Shown here: positions 27,130-35,366 of the stretch, piece after piece
Position numbering within the stretch: the first letter of the stretch is position 1
Layout: each line of letters opens with the position of its first letter
DNA from: Arthrobacter crystallopoietes
GTDB lineage: Bacteria > Actinomycetota > Actinomycetes > Actinomycetales > Micrococcaceae
Direction: 5' to 3'
Length of the DNA stretch: 64,000 nucleotides
Assembly: GCF_017603825.1 (NCBI RefSeq)
Contig: NZ_CP072014.1
Coordinates: 2,542,001-2,606,000, forward strand
Made by a program: the position numbers and the translations under genes
Notes under the pieces: generated by a model
What the model saw: the letters and a program-made list of their open reading frames with translations, nothing else
The model's database searches: none
Told to the model about the DNA's origin: nothing

Positions 27130-28229
27130 GCGCGGTCTTCCCCGATGCCCTGCCCGTCAGCCGGGTGCCGGACTCCCGCGATGCCCCGCCGCTGCGCTGG
27201 GGCATAGCCGGGCCGGGCTGGATCGCCGAACGGTTCGCCGCCTCGCTGCAGCAGCACACCCGGCAGGTCCTGGCCGCCGTCGGCTCCCGCTCGGCGGAAC
27301 GCTCCGCGGACTTTGCCGCGCGGTTCGGCATCGAAGCGGCCTTCGGCAGTTACGAGGAAATGGCGGCGGCCCCGGACGTGGACATCGTCTACGTGGCCAC
27401 GCCGCACAACCACCACCACGCCGTCGCGCGCCTGGCGCTCGAGGCCGGCAAGCACGTCCTGATCGAGAAGCCGATCGGCATCAACGCGCGGCAGGCCGAG
27501 GACATTGCCGCCCTGGCCGAGGCGCGGGGCCTGCTGGCCGCCGAAGCACTTTGGACGTTCTTCCTGCCCAAGTACGACGCCGTGCGGCAGCTTCTCGACG
27601 CCGGTGCCCTGGGGCAGTTGGTCACCGTGCTGGCCGAATACGGCGAGCATTTCGAACCCGGCCACCGCATCTTCGACCCGAAGCTGGCCGGCGGACCGCT
27701 GCTGGATCTGGGCACGTACCCGCTGGCGTTCATCTCCTCGGTACTGGGCCTGCCCGAGACGGTGCACGCTGTCGGAACCCCGCACCCGGCCGGCGTCAAC
27801 GGGCAGATCTCCGCCGTGATGGATTTCGCCGGCGGGGCGCACGCGGTGGTCAACACCAACCTCTACGGGTTCACTCCGACCACAGCCACTATCGTGGGCA
27901 CCGAAGCCACGCTCACCCTGGACGGACCCTTCAACGCGCCGGGCGGCTTCACGGTCCGCACCGCGGACGGCCGGGAACTGCGCTACGAGGAGCCGGCCGG
28001 CGATCATCTGGGCGGGCTGCACTTCCAGGCCGCGGCGGTTGCCCGCGCGATCGCAGCCGGTGGGCTGGAGGTGGCGGAGCGTCCCTTGGCCGAATCGGTC
28101 AAGACGATGCGGCTGGCCGACGAACTGCGTGGCCAGCTGGGCCTCAGCTTTCCCGACGAACCGCACGCCGCGGCCAGCGAGCCACAGCGACTAGACAGCC
28201 TCACACTGCACGATACTGAGCAGCCGTAA
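27126..28229 (+). CDS. Gfo/Idh/MocA oxidoreductase of the trans-dihydrodiol/GFOR-like subgroup
   Basis: A 367-aa dehydrogenase overlapping the previous gene by four bases (ATGA). Rossmann motif GIAGPGWIAERFAASL, lysine motif IEKPIGINARQAED. Instead of the H-x-x-D motif it has LLDLGTYPLAFISSVLGLP, as in the dihydrodiol dehydrogenase/glucose-fructose oxidoreductase branch. AEALWTFFLPKYDAV is also typical of that branch. It is the most divergent of the six dehydrogenases here and may act on a non-inositol aldose or ring-opened compound. Confidence 0.85.
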   Translation: MSAVFPDALPVSRVPDSRDAPPLRWGIAGPGWIAERFAASLQQHTRQVLAAVGSRSAERSADFAARFGIEAAFGSYEEMAAAPDVDIVYVATPHNHHHAVARLALEAGKHVLIEKPIGINARQAEDIAALAEARGLLAAEALWTFFLPKYDAVRQLLDAGALGQLVTVLAEYGEHFEPGHRIFDPKLAGGPLLDLGTYPLAFISSVLGLPETVHAVGTPHPAGVNGQISAVMDFAGGAHAVVNTNLYGFTPTTATIVGTEATLTLDGPFNAPGGFTVRTADGRELRYEEPAGDHLGGLHFQAAAVARAIAAGGLEVAERPLAESVKTMRLADELRGQLGLSFPDEPHAAASEPQRLDSLTLHDTEQP

Positions 28230-28248
28230 TTACTTAGCAAAGGAAACG

Positions 28249-29271
28249 ATGAAGAACGTCACCCTCGGTCTCGCCGGCGCCGGCCGCATCGGCACCATGC
28301 ACGCCGGAAACATTGCTGCCCTCAACGCCGGCCTGGCGGAGCAGGGCATCCGGATCCGGCTGCAGATCACCGACGTCGCGGCGGATTACGCGCGCACCGT
28401 GGCCGCGTCTGTAGGGGCGGATTTTGTCCCCAGTGTCCGGGAGATGCTCGACGGCGGGATCGACGGCCTGGTCATCGCCACCGGAACCGCAACCCACCCG
28501 GAACTCATCCGTGCCGGGGTGGACGCGGGCGTGCCCGTCTTCTGCGAAAAGCCGGTGGCCGGGAACGTCCCCGATTCGCTGCCCGTCCTGGACTACATCC
28601 GCGAGCACAACGGCGTCGTGCAGATCGGCCACCAGCGCCGCTTCGACGCCGGCTACCTGGAGGCCAAGCGCCGGCTCGACGCGGGGGAGCTGGGCTGGAT
28701 CCACTCCCTGCGGGCCGTTACCGGCGACATGTTCCCGCCGTCGGTCGAGTTCCTTGCCACCTCCGGCGGGCTGTTCCGCGACTGCTCGGTGCACGACTTC
28801 GATATCCTGCGCTGGCTGACCGGCCGCGAAATCGTGGAGGTCTACGCGCGCGGCTCGAACAACGGCGATCCCGCCATCGGCGCCGTGGGGGATGTGGACA
28901 CTGCGCTCGCCGTCGTCACTTTCGACGACGGAACCGTCGGAACCGTCTCGGCCACCCGCTACAACGGTGCCGGCCACGACGTGCGGCTCGAGATCCAGGG
29001 CTCCAAGTCCTCCGTCATGGTGGGCCTGGACGACAAGACGGCCCTGCGGTCGACCGAAGCCGGCGTCGAATTCCCGCAGGGGGAGACCCACAAGACGTTC
29101 GCCGAGCGTTTCGACGCCGCGTACCGGGCCGAGATGCTGGCGTTCCTCGAGCTGATCGAAGGCCAGCGGGAAAACCCCTGCACCCCGGAAGACGCAGTGG
29201 CGGCCTCCAGGGTTGCCGACGCCGCCCAGCTGTCGCTGGAAACCGGCAGCCCGGTGAAGGTGGAACTCTGA
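28249..29271 (+). CDS. Gfo/Idh/MocA inositol 2-dehydrogenase-like oxidoreductase
   Basis: A 340-aa dehydrogenase starting at ATG 28249 (AAAGGAAACG upstream). Rossmann motif LAGAGRIGTMHAGNIAAL, lysine motif CEKPVAGNVPDSLP, GHQRRFDAGY, and catalytic DCSVHDFDILRWLTGR. It resembles actinobacterial IolG paralogs often linked to scyllo- or other inositol use. It closes the transporter-dehydrogenase operon; a strong hairpin follows at 29303-29337. Confidence 0.88.
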   Translation: MKNVTLGLAGAGRIGTMHAGNIAALNAGLAEQGIRIRLQITDVAADYARTVAASVGADFVPSVREMLDGGIDGLVIATGTATHPELIRAGVDAGVPVFCEKPVAGNVPDSLPVLDYIREHNGVVQIGHQRRFDAGYLEAKRRLDAGELGWIHSLRAVTGDMFPPSVEFLATSGGLFRDCSVHDFDILRWLTGREIVEVYARGSNNGDPAIGAVGDVDTALAVVTFDDGTVGTVSATRYNGAGHDVRLEIQGSKSSVMVGLDDKTALRSTEAGVEFPQGETHKTFAERFDAAYRAEMLAFLELIEGQRENPCTPEDAVAASRVADAAQLSLETGSPVKVEL

Positions 29272-29302
29272 CGCCAAACGCCCATAACGGGACGAGGACG
29301 AT

Positions 29303-29337
29303 GGCCGGGGTTGCGCAGCAGATGCGCAGCCCCGGCC
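29303..29337. terminator. Bidirectional hairpin between convergent operons
   Basis: A 15-bp stem: GGCCGGGG (29303-29310), a T-G wobble, and TGCGCA (29312-29317) pair with TGCGCA and CCCCGGCC (29323-29337) around a GCAGA loop. It lies 32 bp after the plus-strand dehydrogenase stop and 11 bp from the minus-strand stop at 29348, and is followed by GTTTCCCTCT. Likely shared by both transcripts. Confidence 0.75.
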
Positions 29338-29347
29338 GTTTCCCTCT

Positions 29348-30178
29348 CTAGCGCGAGGCGTCCGCCGTCCGGAGGGTGAAGGCCTCACGGAAGCGCGTCA
29401 GGGCGAGCCCGCTGTCCGATGCGGCCCACGCCTCCATTCCGACTGTGCCCTGGTAGCCAATTTCGTCCAGGGTCCGCGCAATGGCCGGGTAGTTGATCTC
29501 CCCGGTCCCGGGTTCGCAGCGCCCCGGGACGTCCGCCACCTGGATCTCGCCGATGTGCGGCAGGGCGCGGCCGAGCAGGTCGATCAGGTTCCCCTCGCCG
29601 ATCTGCGCATGGTAGAGGTCCAGCATCAGCTTGACGTTCGGATGCTCCACGGCCTCGACCAATGCCAGTGTGTCCGTGGCCCGGGCGAGCGGAATGCCCG
29701 GGTGGTCCACGATCGTGTTCAGGTTCTCCAGCGCGAACGTGATGCCGTGTTTGGCGCCCAGCTCGCCGAGCTTTTCCAGCGTGCGCAGTCCCGTGAGCCA
29801 CATCCGGCCGGTTGCCCGGTAGGCAGGACGTGCGGCCTGACCGTCGATCAGCTCCGCCGGGTGGACCACCATGCGGCTGATGCCGAGGGCCAAGGCTGTC
29901 GGAATGAGCTCTGCGGCGGTCCGGACCACATCCCCGGCGGTATCCGGCTCGATAACGCTGCCGGCGGAGTAGCCCGTCATGGACGAGAACGTTGCGCCGG
30001 TCGCGGCGAGGCGTTCGATGTCGTGTTTCCGCGTGTCCCAAAGCTCGACGTCGAATCCTGCCTCGGAGATGCGCCGGACGCGTTCCTCGATCGGCAGCTC
30101 GAGGAAGAGCATCTCGGCGCACACGGCGAGGCGGATGCCGCCGGTGCCGACCTGCTTGGCGTCGGTTGCCGCGCTCAT
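29348..30178 (-). CDS. Hydroxypyruvate isomerase-like sugar-phosphate isomerase
   Basis: A 276-aa TIM-barrel protein of the xylose isomerase-like superfamily. The start is ATG 30178, overlapping the upstream stop by ATGA. The C-terminal block IGEIQVADVPGRCEPGTGEI and INYPAIARTLDEIGYQGTVG is the Hyi (hydroxypyruvate isomerase/OtnI) hallmark, with metal ligands in FALENLN and LMLDLYHAQ. It is coupled to a Gfo/Idh dehydrogenase and probably isomerises the keto-product formed by that enzyme. Confidence 0.85.
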   Translation of the reverse strand: MSAATDAKQVGTGGIRLAVCAEMLFLELPIEERVRRISEAGFDVELWDTRKHDIERLAATGATFSSMTGYSAGSVIEPDTAGDVVRTAAELIPTALALGISRMVVHPAELIDGQAARPAYRATGRMWLTGLRTLEKLGELGAKHGITFALENLNTIVDHPGIPLARATDTLALVEAVEHPNVKLMLDLYHAQIGEGNLIDLLGRALPHIGEIQVADVPGRCEPGTGEINYPAIARTLDEIGYQGTVGMEAWAASDSGLALTRFREAFTLRTADASR

Positions 30179-31290
30179 CGGGCGGCCGCCGGGGCAGTCT
30201 TGCCGGCGGAAGCCGGCTGATCGACGTCGGCCACATTCACCGGGGCGCCGGTCTCGACGGACCTGATGCAGGCCAGGACGAGGGCGAGGGCCGCCCGCGC
30301 ATCGGCACCGCTTGGAGCGGCAAACTCCGGCGCGGGCGTACCGTCGCGCCGGCTGCGGATTATCTCGGCAAAGTGGGCGATCTCGCCGGTGTAGGCATCG
30401 TGGAACAGCTCCACGTTCAGCCGCGGGGTGGCGCCGCTGGAGCCGTGGGCCGTGTAGGTGGTCGCCGCGGTTTCCTGCAGCGAGCCGGCCTGGACCATGC
30501 CTGCGGAACCGAAAACCTCGCCCCGGACGTCGTAGCCGTAGAGCGCGCTGAAGTTGGCCTCGGCGACGGCGATGGCCCCGTTGCTGTAGCGGATGGTGAC
30601 GACGGCGGTGTCGAGGTAGCCCTGGTCCTTGAGGGAAGGCTCCACCAGCGCGTCTGCCATGACGTGGACCTGCTCCGGAACCGCGCCCTGGTTGAACCAG
30701 TTCAGGGTGTCGAAGTCATGAATGAGGGTCTCGAGGAAGATGGTCCACTGCGGAGTGCGGTCCGCGTTCGGAATGGTGTCCGTCGTATTCGGGTCGCGGG
30801 TGAGGGAACGCAGCAGCCGCGGTTCGCCCACCGTTCCGGCATCGATACTGCGCTTGGCCTCCGCAAAGTCCGCCGCAAACCTCCGGTTGAACCCGATCTG
30901 CAGTTCGACGCCGGCTCCGGCCACGGCGGCAAGGGCGTCGTCCAGCTCTTCGAGCGTGCGCGCTGCAGGCTTTTCGCAGAAGACGTGTTTGCCGGCGGCA
31001 GCAGCGGCCGCGATCAGCGACGCGTGGAAGCGGACGGGAGCGGCAATGATGACGCCATCAATGTCAGGATCGGCGAACAGGTCGGCAGGGTCGGCCGTAA
31101 CCTTTGCGACCCCGAGCCGGTCCGCGAGCTCAGTGGCCGGACCGAGGGCAGGATCGGCGATCGCTTCCAGCCGTGTTCCGGCGATCCGGGTGGCGGCGCT
31201 TTCGGCATGGAACGCGCCCATCCAGCCGGAACCGATCAGGGCCAGCCGGACCGGCCGTGCCGGATCCGCGGTCCGTTCAATGTATGCCAT
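30175..31290 (-). CDS. Gfo/Idh/MocA inositol dehydrogenase-like oxidoreductase
   Basis: A 371-aa dehydrogenase; ATG 31290 follows GAAGGAGTACCC. Rossmann motif LIGSGWMGAFHAESAA, lysine motif CEKPAARTLEELDDA, IGFNRRFAAD, and catalytic ETLIHDFDTLNW. Sixth Gfo/Idh member in the island. It is transcribed with the isomerase at 29348 and divergently from the LacI gene at 31447; the promoter region holds two CTAGA-N-CGATCTAG palindromes. Confidence 0.88.
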   Translation of the reverse strand: MAYIERTADPARPVRLALIGSGWMGAFHAESAATRIAGTRLEAIADPALGPATELADRLGVAKVTADPADLFADPDIDGVIIAAPVRFHASLIAAAAAAGKHVFCEKPAARTLEELDDALAAVAGAGVELQIGFNRRFAADFAEAKRSIDAGTVGEPRLLRSLTRDPNTTDTIPNADRTPQWTIFLETLIHDFDTLNWFNQGAVPEQVHVMADALVEPSLKDQGYLDTAVVTIRYSNGAIAVAEANFSALYGYDVRGEVFGSAGMVQAGSLQETAATTYTAHGSSGATPRLNVELFHDAYTGEIAHFAEIIRSRRDGTPAPEFAAPSGADARAALALVLACIRSVETGAPVNVADVDQPASAGKTAPAAAR

Positions 31291-31331
31291 GGGTACTCCT
31301 TCAGGATGGGGGTCCGGCACAGAACGGCCGG

Positions 31332-31347
31332 ACTAGAACGATCTAGT
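31332..31347. promoter_or_regulatory. LacI-type operator, site 1
   Basis: ACTAGAACGATCTAGT, a 16-bp near-perfect palindrome (central CG) about 42 bp before the minus-strand dehydrogenase start. Its inner 14-mer differs by one base from site 2 at 31388-31401. The 56-bp centre spacing is close to five helical turns, compatible with looping. Confidence 0.7.
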
Positions 31348-31387
31348 AGCAGGATGGATTAACTGTGGCACACGTGGACAGTGCTGT

Positions 31388-31401
31388 CTAGATCGATCTA
31401 G
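31388..31401. promoter_or_regulatory. LacI-type operator, site 2
   Basis: CTAGATCGATCTAG, a perfect 14-bp palindrome 45 bp before the LacI gene. With site 1 it flanks the divergent promoters and suggests mutual control of the LacI gene and the dehydrogenase-isomerase operon. Confidence 0.7.
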
Positions 31402-31446
31402 TATCAGTTTCGGGGTCGAGGATTCGAACCAACCGGAAGAGGAGCA

Positions 31447-32469
31447 ATGGAGCGTGAGCGGTCCGCGGGGACAACCCCCCGCAGAACCACCTTGGCTGAT
31501 GTGGCGGCGGCCGCGGGAGTCTCGCGCGCCCTGGCTTCGATTGTGATGCGTGGTGCCGAAGGGGCGGGACAGGCGACCAGGCAGCGCGTGCTCGAGGTGG
31601 CCCGCGAGCTGGGCTACCGGCCGGATTCGCGTGCCCGCCTGCTGCGCAGCAGCCGGACCCGTCTGCTCGGCGTCACCTTCACCGTGTCCGAGCCGTTCCA
31701 TGGCGAGATTGTCGAATCCATCTACGCTGCGGCCGAGGCCGCCGGTTTCGAGGTGGCCCTCAGCGCCGTGGGCGAGCGACGGCCGGAGTCCCGGGCCGTG
31801 GAGTCGCTTTTGGATGCGGGCATCGAGGCCGCGTTGATGATCTCCCCGTCCTCCGCTTCCGTGGAGCTGGCAGCGTACGCGCACAGAGTGCCGGTGGTCA
31901 GTCTGCTCAGTCCCGTGGCGGCCGAGGGCGTGGACGTGGTCCGCAGCGACGACGGCGCCGGGGTCCGCGCAGCCGTGGAGCACCTGGTGTCCCTGGGCCA
32001 CCGCGATATCGCGCATGTTGACGGGGCTGCTGCTGTTGCCGCTTCCGAACGCCGGACGGCCTACGAGGCAGCCATGCGGGAATTCGGGTTCGGTTCCTCG
32101 ATCCGGGTGGTCAACGGGGGAGCACACGAAGAAGACGGCATCCGTGCCGCCGGCGAGCTGCTCGCAGGTCCGCCTCCGGATGCCATCGTCGCCTTCAACG
32201 ACCGCTGCGCCCTCGGGGTACTCGAGGCCGTCCGGCGGGCCGGCCTAAAGGTGCCAGCGGATCTTTCCGTGGCGGGGTACGACGACAGCCAGCTTTCCCG
32301 CCTCAGCCACGTGCAGCTGACCACGGTCAGCCAGGAGGCCCCGCGGCTGGCAGAAGCCGCCGTGGCCTGTGCGGCGGCCCGGCTTGCTTCCGAGGAGCCT
32401 TCCGGCCTGGTGCATCAGCCGCTACTGGTGGTGCGCGCCACCACCGGACCGGCTCCCGCGCGCGTCTAG
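31447..32469 (+). CDS. LacI-family transcriptional regulator
   Basis: A 340-aa regulator; ATG 31447 follows GAAGAGGAGC. The LacI HTH is TTLADVAAAAGVSRALASIV followed by the hinge GYRPDSRARLLRSSRTR. The sensor domain ends with PPDAIVAFNDRCALGVLEAV and VAGYDDSQLSRLSHVQLTTV, as in sugar-responsive LacI proteins. It very likely binds the CTAGA palindromes upstream. It ends four bases into the convergent MFS gene. Confidence 0.92.
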   Translation: MERERSAGTTPRRTTLADVAAAAGVSRALASIVMRGAEGAGQATRQRVLEVARELGYRPDSRARLLRSSRTRLLGVTFTVSEPFHGEIVESIYAAAEAAGFEVALSAVGERRPESRAVESLLDAGIEAALMISPSSASVELAAYAHRVPVVSLLSPVAAEGVDVVRSDDGAGVRAAVEHLVSLGHRDIAHVDGAAAVAASERRTAYEAAMREFGFGSSIRVVNGGAHEEDGIRAAGELLAGPPPDAIVAFNDRCALGVLEAVRRAGLKVPADLSVAGYDDSQLSRLSHVQLTTVSQEAPRLAEAAVACAAARLASEEPSGLVHQPLLVVRATTGPAPARV

Positions 32470-33674
32470 GGTGCCGTGACGGAACCTGGCGCCGTCGTCG
32501 TCGTTCGCCTGGTGAGGTCACGCGACACGGGCACTGCCAGGAGGAGGGCCGTGGCGCAGAGTCCGGCCAGGAGGAAGAATCCGGCGTCGAACGAGCCGAG
32601 CGTGTCCTTGGCGGAGCCGAGCAGGTACAGCGAGGCCAGTGCGCCGACGTTGGCCCAGAAGTTGGAGAAGCCGCTGATGGTGCCGGCGAATTCGCGGCCG
32701 AGCGCGCGGACCGGGATGTCGAACAGCGGACCGAAATAGATCTGCACCAGGAACTGGTTGACCGCCACCAGGACCAGCAGGGCGGCGGGGGACTGGGCCT
32801 GGACGATCAGCAGCAGCGTGCCGCTGATCAGCACCAGGGCAGCGGCGATGACCGCGACCGGGCGGTTGAAGCGGTCGGCGATGTAGCCGCCGAGGAAGTT
32901 CGCCGGAGCCGAGAGCAGCGCGCCGGCGGCGAGGACCAGCCCCGCGGCCTGCAGCGACATGCCCTTGTCCGCCACGAGGTAGGTGGGCAGCCACATCGCG
33001 GTGCCGCCCGTGACCGCCAGGCGGACAAACTGGATGCCTCCGCAGAGCCACAGGATCCGCTCCTTCATCAATGCGGCCAACTCGTGCAGGCGGACGGGCC
33101 GGGTGTCCTGTGCGGTGCCGGGCGCCTCGGGCGTTTTCCAGTAGACGACCAGGAAGAGCAGACCCAGCGCGGCGAAAATCAGGAACAGATTGCGCCAGCC
33201 CAGGGGCCCCACGAGGATCGGGCCCAGGGTATTGAGGAAAATGTTGGAGGTGAAGCCCAGTGCCACGAACAAGCCCATCGCGGTGGCGCGGCGCTCAGGC
33301 GGGAATTGCCGGGCCATCAGCACCATGCCCGGGGCGAACATCAGCGAGCGGAACACCCCGGAAACGGCCTGGTCCAGCAGCAGCCAACCGAAACTGGGCA
33401 GCAGCGCAAAGCCCAGGGCGGTCAGGTTCACGCCGAGCGTGCCGATCAGGAAGACCCGCTTGGCGCCGAAGCGGTCGGCCAGGTAACCGGCCGGCATCTG
33501 CATGGCCGCGTAGGTGGCGGTGGTCGCGATGGCGAAGAGGCCGGACTGAGTGAAGGTCAGCCCCAGCTCGGTCCGGATCAGGGGCAGGAACAGCGCGATG
33601 CCCGCATACGCCAAGGACTGGGAGCTTTGGCAGAGCACGATCAGGGCGGCGATGAAGCCGCGGGAACTCCTCAT
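32466..33674 (-). CDS. MFS transporter
   Basis: A 402-aa polytopic protein with 12 hydrophobic segments typical of the major facilitator superfamily. The loop 2-3 motif is GYLADRFGAKRVFL and the symmetric one is GYIADRFNRPVAVI. It resembles organic-acid/sugar symporters, but substrate is not evident. It adjoins the inositol island, convergent with the LacI gene, so uptake or efflux of an island metabolite is possible. Confidence 0.85.
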   Translation of the reverse strand: MRSSRGFIAALIVLCQSSQSLAYAGIALFLPLIRTELGLTFTQSGLFAIATTATYAAMQMPAGYLADRFGAKRVFLIGTLGVNLTALGFALLPSFGWLLLDQAVSGVFRSLMFAPGMVLMARQFPPERRATAMGLFVALGFTSNIFLNTLGPILVGPLGWRNLFLIFAALGLLFLVVYWKTPEAPGTAQDTRPVRLHELAALMKERILWLCGGIQFVRLAVTGGTAMWLPTYLVADKGMSLQAAGLVLAAGALLSAPANFLGGYIADRFNRPVAVIAAALVLISGTLLLIVQAQSPAALLVLVAVNQFLVQIYFGPLFDIPVRALGREFAGTISGFSNFWANVGALASLYLLGSAKDTLGSFDAGFFLLAGLCATALLLAVPVSRDLTRRTTTTAPGSVTAP

Positions 33675-33729
33675 CCAATCAGTCTTCCAGATCGGTCTTG
33701 CGGCGAACCATCTTGCAGGTCAGGCGCAG

Positions 33730-34227
33730 TCATGGATTTGGCGTGGTAGTGCCTTGACCGTTCTGGAGCGGGAGCGTCATTTTGTAATTGGTCATCTCTA
33801 CGCCGAGTGTGACGGGGTGCTGCTCGGCGACCACGGTGAACCCGTGCCGCTCGAAGAACGGCCGTGCCGTGATGCTCGCATTGGTGTACAGCTCCGACGT
33901 GCCGGCCATTAACGCAATGCCGTGGAGATGCGTCAGCAGGGCGCCGGCGACGCCGCGTCGACCGAACCTGGGGGCGACAAACATCATGTCGATGTATCCA
34001 TCGTCTCCGAGGTCAGCGAAGCCGGCCACCTCGAACCCGATGGTGGCCACGTAGGTATTGAGCGACGTCCGCGCCAAGTTCCATTGGTTGACGTCCCGTT
34101 CGGCGGGTCGCGCCCATGCGGCGATCTGCTCCGCCGAGTAGTGGACCGCAGCAGTTTCCATCACCGCTGCCAGAAACACGCTCAGAGTAGCTGGCGCATC
34201 GGTTTCGGCGTAAGGCCGGATCTCCAT
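33730..34227 (-). CDS. GNAT-family N-acetyltransferase
   Basis: A 165-aa GNAT protein. The acetyl-CoA binding motif A is DMMFVAPRFGRRGVAGALL (R/Q-x-x-G-x-G/A), with the C-terminal TNASITARPFFERHGFTVV (motif B). It is similar to the YafP-like group with an ETAAVHYSAEQIAAWA segment. Substrate unknown. Monocistronic, divergent from the ppk2 locus. Confidence 0.85.
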   Translation of the reverse strand: MEIRPYAETDAPATLSVFLAAVMETAAVHYSAEQIAAWARPAERDVNQWNLARTSLNTYVATIGFEVAGFADLGDDGYIDMMFVAPRFGRRGVAGALLTHLHGIALMAGTSELYTNASITARPFFERHGFTVVAEQHPVTLGVEMTNYKMTLPLQNGQGTTTPNP

Positions 34228-34347
34228 TCCCTCATTCCATCACGCGGGGCGGCTGCCCGGCCTGCGCCGCAGGTGGAGCGAGTTCACCAACCGTTCACCC
34301 GGCGTTGTTAGAGTGCCGTGAATTCGCGAGCCGGAAGGGGTGGTGGG

Positions 34348-35284
34348 ATGACTCAGGACGGCAAACATTGGTCGATTGAGAATCAAGGCTGGGTCAGGGA
34401 GAACCTGCGCGAGGCCATCGACCAACTGGTGGAGCTGGGCTACTCAGTGCGGGGCGGGCAGGGCGAGGACCCTGAGCTCATTGATCCCGGTGGTTCGGCA
34501 GTGGAGACGTGGCGGGATGACTACCCGTACGACGCACGGATGTCACGGGAAGAATACGAGCTGGAGAAATACCGCTTGCAGGTGGAGCTGCTGAAGTTCC
34601 AGTACTGGAGCCAGGACCATGACCTCAAGCATGTGATCGTTTTCGAAGGCCGCGACGCGGCAGGCAAGGGCGGGACGATCAAGCGCTTCGCCGAGCATCT
34701 GAATCCTCGCGCCGCCCGGACGGTGGCGCTGGGAAAACCGTCCGACCGCGAACAGGGCCAGTGGTACTTCCAGCGCTACATCCACCATCTGCCCACGGCC
34801 GGCGAGATCGTGATGTTCGACCGCTCCTGGTACAACCGGGCCAACGTGGAGCGTGTGATGGAGTTCTGCAGTGCCAAGGAGTACGAGACCTTTATGGGGC
34901 AGGCTCCGGTCTTCGAACGGATGCTGGTCGATTCCGGCATCCACCTCTAGTCGAACTGGTTGAGGAAAAAGCGCATCGCGTTGACCCGCGCCCGCTTCTT
35001 GTCATCGGACTTGATGGTGATCCACGGGGCGTGGTCCGTATCGGTGCGCAGGAATGTGTCTTCCTTCGCCAGGGTGTAGTCCTCCCACCGGTCCAGGGAG
35101 GCAAGGTCCATCGGCGAGAGCTTCCAGCGGCGCACCGGGTCGATCTGGCGGATCGCGAAACGGGTGCGTTGTTCGTGCCGCGTCACCGAGAACCAGAACT
35201 TGGTACGAGGACAAGGACAGCTCCGTAGTTTACGAGCCGGATCCGCTGATTGTGCGCCGCGGCCGCGAGGCAGTAGGCGACTGA
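34348..35284 (+). pseudogene. ppk2: Polyphosphate kinase 2 gene broken by an internal inversion
   Basis: The plus-strand frame (ATG 34348 after GGAAGGGG) encodes 200 residues of a PPK2: N-terminal region, Walker A (IVFEGRDAAGKGGTIKRF) and Walker B (VMFDRSWYNRANVERVM), ending ...DSGIHL then TAG. The missing next part (TKFWFSVTRHEQ... to ...MRFFLNQFD) is present on the minus strand from 35204 to 34947. The last residues (YEDKDSSVVYEPDPLIVRRG, then REAVGD) return on the plus strand at 35204-35284. Re-inverting 34948-35204 gives one uninterrupted frame of about 311 aa, the usual PPK2 size, after removing one extra A. PPK2 makes nucleoside triphosphates from polyphosphate; the split gene should be non-functional. 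Confidence 0.9.
34948..35204 (-). other. 257-bp inverted segment inside ppk2
   Basis: The minus strand encodes TKFWFSVTRHEQRTRFAIRQ then IDPVRRWKLSPMDLASLD, the C-terminal half of PPK2 including the conserved K-F-W-F and W-K-L-S-P motifs. The left junction is CACCTC/TAG and the right is CTTGGT/A/CGAGG, with one extra A as a possible fill-in. Only a 6-bp inverted repeat (CTGGTT at 34956-34961, AACCAG at 35191-35196) lies near the ends, so no site-specific invertase site is evident. Confidence 0.9.
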
Positions 35285-35366
35285 CCCGCAAACGTGAGCT
35301 CCGCCGTCGTCGGCCTACTACGCTGGAGGCAAAGACCGACGACGACGACGAAAGGCGGGGGCGACG

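Noticed and set aside
34956-35196. A site-specific invertase cassette in ppk2
   Set aside because: Only a 6-bp inverted repeat (CTGGTT/AACCAG) near the ends and no recombinase gene nearby; programmed inversion is not supported by sequence alone.
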